A DNA stretch of 50,714 bases from Clostridiales bacterium (GTDB taxonomy: Bacteria; Bacillota; Clostridia; Oscillospirales; Oscillospiraceae). Below, in pieces: positions 49,351 to 50,714 of the stretch. How positions within the stretch are numbered: the stretch's first letter is position 1; each line of letters begins with the position of its first letter. The position numbers were made by a program, and so were the translations under genes. Where the stretch lies: assembly GCA_021205725.1 (NCBI GenBank), contig JAJPWY010000043.1:1-50714 (forward strand). Reading direction: 5' to 3'. Under the pieces are notes generated by a model, which saw only the letters and a program-made list of their open reading frames with translations, was not told where the DNA came from and did no database searches.

Positions 49351-50676
49351 ATGCCCACCGTATCCGTTATTATGCCTGTCTATAACACGGCCCCCTATCT
49401 GTCCCAGGCGTTGGACAGCGTTTTGAAGCAGACGTTGTCCGACCTGGAGCTGATCTGCGTGGACGACGGCTCCTCTGACGGCTCTCAGGATATCCTCCGG
49501 GACTATGCCGCCCGGGACAGACGTATCCGCTACATCTTCCACGACGCCCGCCGCTCCGCCTCCCAGTGCCGGAAGGACGGAGTGCTGGCCTCTGTCGGCA
49601 GCTGCGTGCTCTTTCTCGACGCCGACGACTGGATGGAGCCGGAGACCTGCGAGACGGCGGTGCAGGAGCTGGAGACCCGGCAGGTAGATTTGCTCCAGTT
49701 TGGTACGGTGGTGGAAAACTGCGCCAATCTCCCTGAGGGGCGCATCCGCTCCAACCAGAGGGCGGTCACCCCTTATACGGACGCTCCCATCTCCGGCGAT
49801 CTGCTCTCCGCATGTATCCTGGAGAAAAAGTTCTCCTTTACCCTGTGGGGCAAGGCGTTTCGGGGCGACCTGTGTCGACAGGCGTTCTCTCTGGTGGAGG
49901 ATGGCTCCTTCCCCAAGGCGAACGACCTGTACGCCATGTTTTTCCTGCTGCACCTGTCCCACTCCTATGCCGGGATGGAAACCCCGCTCTATCACTACTG
50001 CTTTGGCCGGGGCATGACCGGCCAGAATGTGATGACCCTGGAGCAGTTCCGGCTTCACTGTCAGAGTCCACTGGTGGCAAACGCCATCCGTCGCTATCTG
50101 GCCGCCCTCCCGTCGGAGGAGGAGCAGCGGCTGCTCCCCGTCTGGGAACAGATCCGCTCCAACCTGCTGGGGGAGCACTTTGGGCGTTGGCGGGACAATC
50201 TGGATCCGGAGGATCAGCAGGAAGCTCTGACCGTCATCCGGGACGCCTGGGGGATGGATCGCACGGAATTTCTGGGGACGCTTGCCAACCAGAACTATTA
50301 TCAGCGGGCAGAGATGGCCCAGATCCTCACCGGCGCTCCCATTCTTCAATTCCGCCGCCGGAAAATTCGCACCATTGCCCTTCACTATCGCTGTATCGCC
50401 AACGGTGGTGCCCAGCGGGTGGTGGCCATGCTGTGCAACCTGTTCGCCGGGCAGACGGAAAACGGCGCTCCCAGATATAAGGTCATCCTCATCACGGACG
50501 AGCCCGCCTATGAGGAGGACTATCCTCTCTCCCCTCTGGTGGAGCGGTGCTATCTCCCTGACCGGGTTCGGTTCCCGTCGGAGGACTTCACCCTCCGGGC
50601 CAGAGCCTGGGACGAAATCCTGGACACCCACGATATCGACGTGGTCATCAACTCCCTTTGGATTGAAGTGCTATAA
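49351..50676 (+). CDS. Glycosyltransferase: GT2 domain plus the beginning of a second (GT4-like) domain, probably truncated
   Basis: 441 aa. The GT-A fold domain starts at once with VSVIMPVYNTAPYLSQALDS. It has the nucleotide-binding DDGSSDGS and the metal-binding FLDADDWMEPE (about 86-96), and FTLWGKAFRG later. From about residue 340 the text changes to IALHYRCIANGGAQRVVAML, which is the N-terminal strand and Gly-rich loop of GT4/GT-B enzymes. It stops after about 100 residues (VVINSLWIEVL), where a complete GT-B domain would need roughly 250 more. The last 40 bases of the window are AT-rich. I infer that the gene is interrupted or frameshifted here. Role: cell-surface polysaccharide synthesis, acceptor unknown. 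Confidence 0.8.
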   Translation: MPTVSVIMPVYNTAPYLSQALDSVLKQTLSDLELICVDDGSSDGSQDILRDYAARDRRIRYIFHDARRSASQCRKDGVLASVGSCVLFLDADDWMEPETCETAVQELETRQVDLLQFGTVVENCANLPEGRIRSNQRAVTPYTDAPISGDLLSACILEKKFSFTLWGKAFRGDLCRQAFSLVEDGSFPKANDLYAMFFLLHLSHSYAGMETPLYHYCFGRGMTGQNVMTLEQFRLHCQSPLVANAIRRYLAALPSEEEQRLLPVWEQIRSNLLGEHFGRWRDNLDPEDQQEALTVIRDAWGMDRTEFLGTLANQNYYQRAEMAQILTGAPILQFRRRKIRTIALHYRCIANGGAQRVVAMLCNLFAGQTENGAPRYKVILITDEPAYEEDYPLSPLVERCYLPDRVRFPSEDFTLRARAWDEILDTHDIDVVINSLWIEVL

Positions 50677-50714
50677 TAAGGTTGTAACAGGAGTGGCTAA
50701 TAAGATATAATCAA
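50677..50714. other. AT-rich right edge, possible insertion boundary
   Basis: The last 38 bases are clearly poorer in G+C than the surrounding coding DNA and contain no recognisable gene or inverted repeat. They begin at the point where the glycosyltransferase frame closes. Too short to identify. Confidence 0.35.

Overview
This 50.7 kb window looks like ordinary chromosome from a GC-rich, spore-forming, anaerobic member of the Clostridia, most like the Oscillospiraceae (Flavonifractor/Lawsonibacter-type gut bacteria). The reasons are a YpeB spore-germination gene, a sodium-pumping oxaloacetate decarboxylase, a 2[4Fe-4S] clostridial ferredoxin, T-box control of glycyl-tRNA synthetase, consensus sigma-A promoters and strong AGGAGG ribosome binding sites. 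The genus is inference. No tRNA, rRNA, CRISPR array, intact insertion sequence or prophage gene was seen.

Layout. 0-7.2 kb: the 5' part of glyS with its glycine T-box (minus), glycogen phosphorylase (plus), a fucose/arabinose isomerase-family enzyme (minus) and a divergent MATE exporter (plus). 7.2-13.9 kb: a base-excision-repair neighbourhood with family-1 uracil glycosylase, a small P-loop protein, ferredoxin, 3-methyladenine glycosylase, a HAD phosphatase, Fe-S family-4 uracil glycosylase and exonuclease III. A queT queuosine-precursor transporter with a structured leader and a pyridoxal-kinase-type gene are also there. 13.9-25 kb: ypeB, prfC, a GH3 lipoprotein with a small repeat-bearing acidic lipoprotein, a phosphopantetheinyl transferase behind malQ, an ECF sigma factor with its DUF4179-like membrane partner, and a small membrane protein. 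25-32.4 kb: an HxlR regulator divergent from a flavodoxin-fold reductase, a zinc-macrodomain/SirTM sirtuin pair, the oadA-oadG-bccp-oadB sodium pump operon, and an XRE regulator with a membrane domain.

32.5-41.0 kb holds the most unusual content. One promoter appears to drive four genes. They are a transmembrane Ser/Thr kinase whose outside part ends in a C-type lectin-like domain; a membrane-anchored fusion of a glycerophosphodiester phosphodiesterase and a metallophosphoesterase; a cytoplasmic tandem-FHA/ABC ATPase; and an ABC-2 permease. The architecture suggests a ligand-sensing kinase that regulates an ABCG-like exporter through phospho-threonine/FHA binding, coupled to surface phosphodiester cleavage. 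It is reminiscent of the mycobacterial PknF-Rv1747 pair, but with different sensor and effector modules.

41.1-50.7 kb: a minus-strand operon of two successive aconitase-superfamily (LeuD-LeuC-like) dehydratase pairs, purF and trmO; guaB behind a zinc-ribbon gene; and a glycosyltransferase that stops early, at the start of a second glycosyltransferase domain, just where the sequence turns AT-rich at the right edge.

All protein assignments come from reading motifs and overall resemblance; no database search was run. Promoters and terminators are pattern-based predictions.
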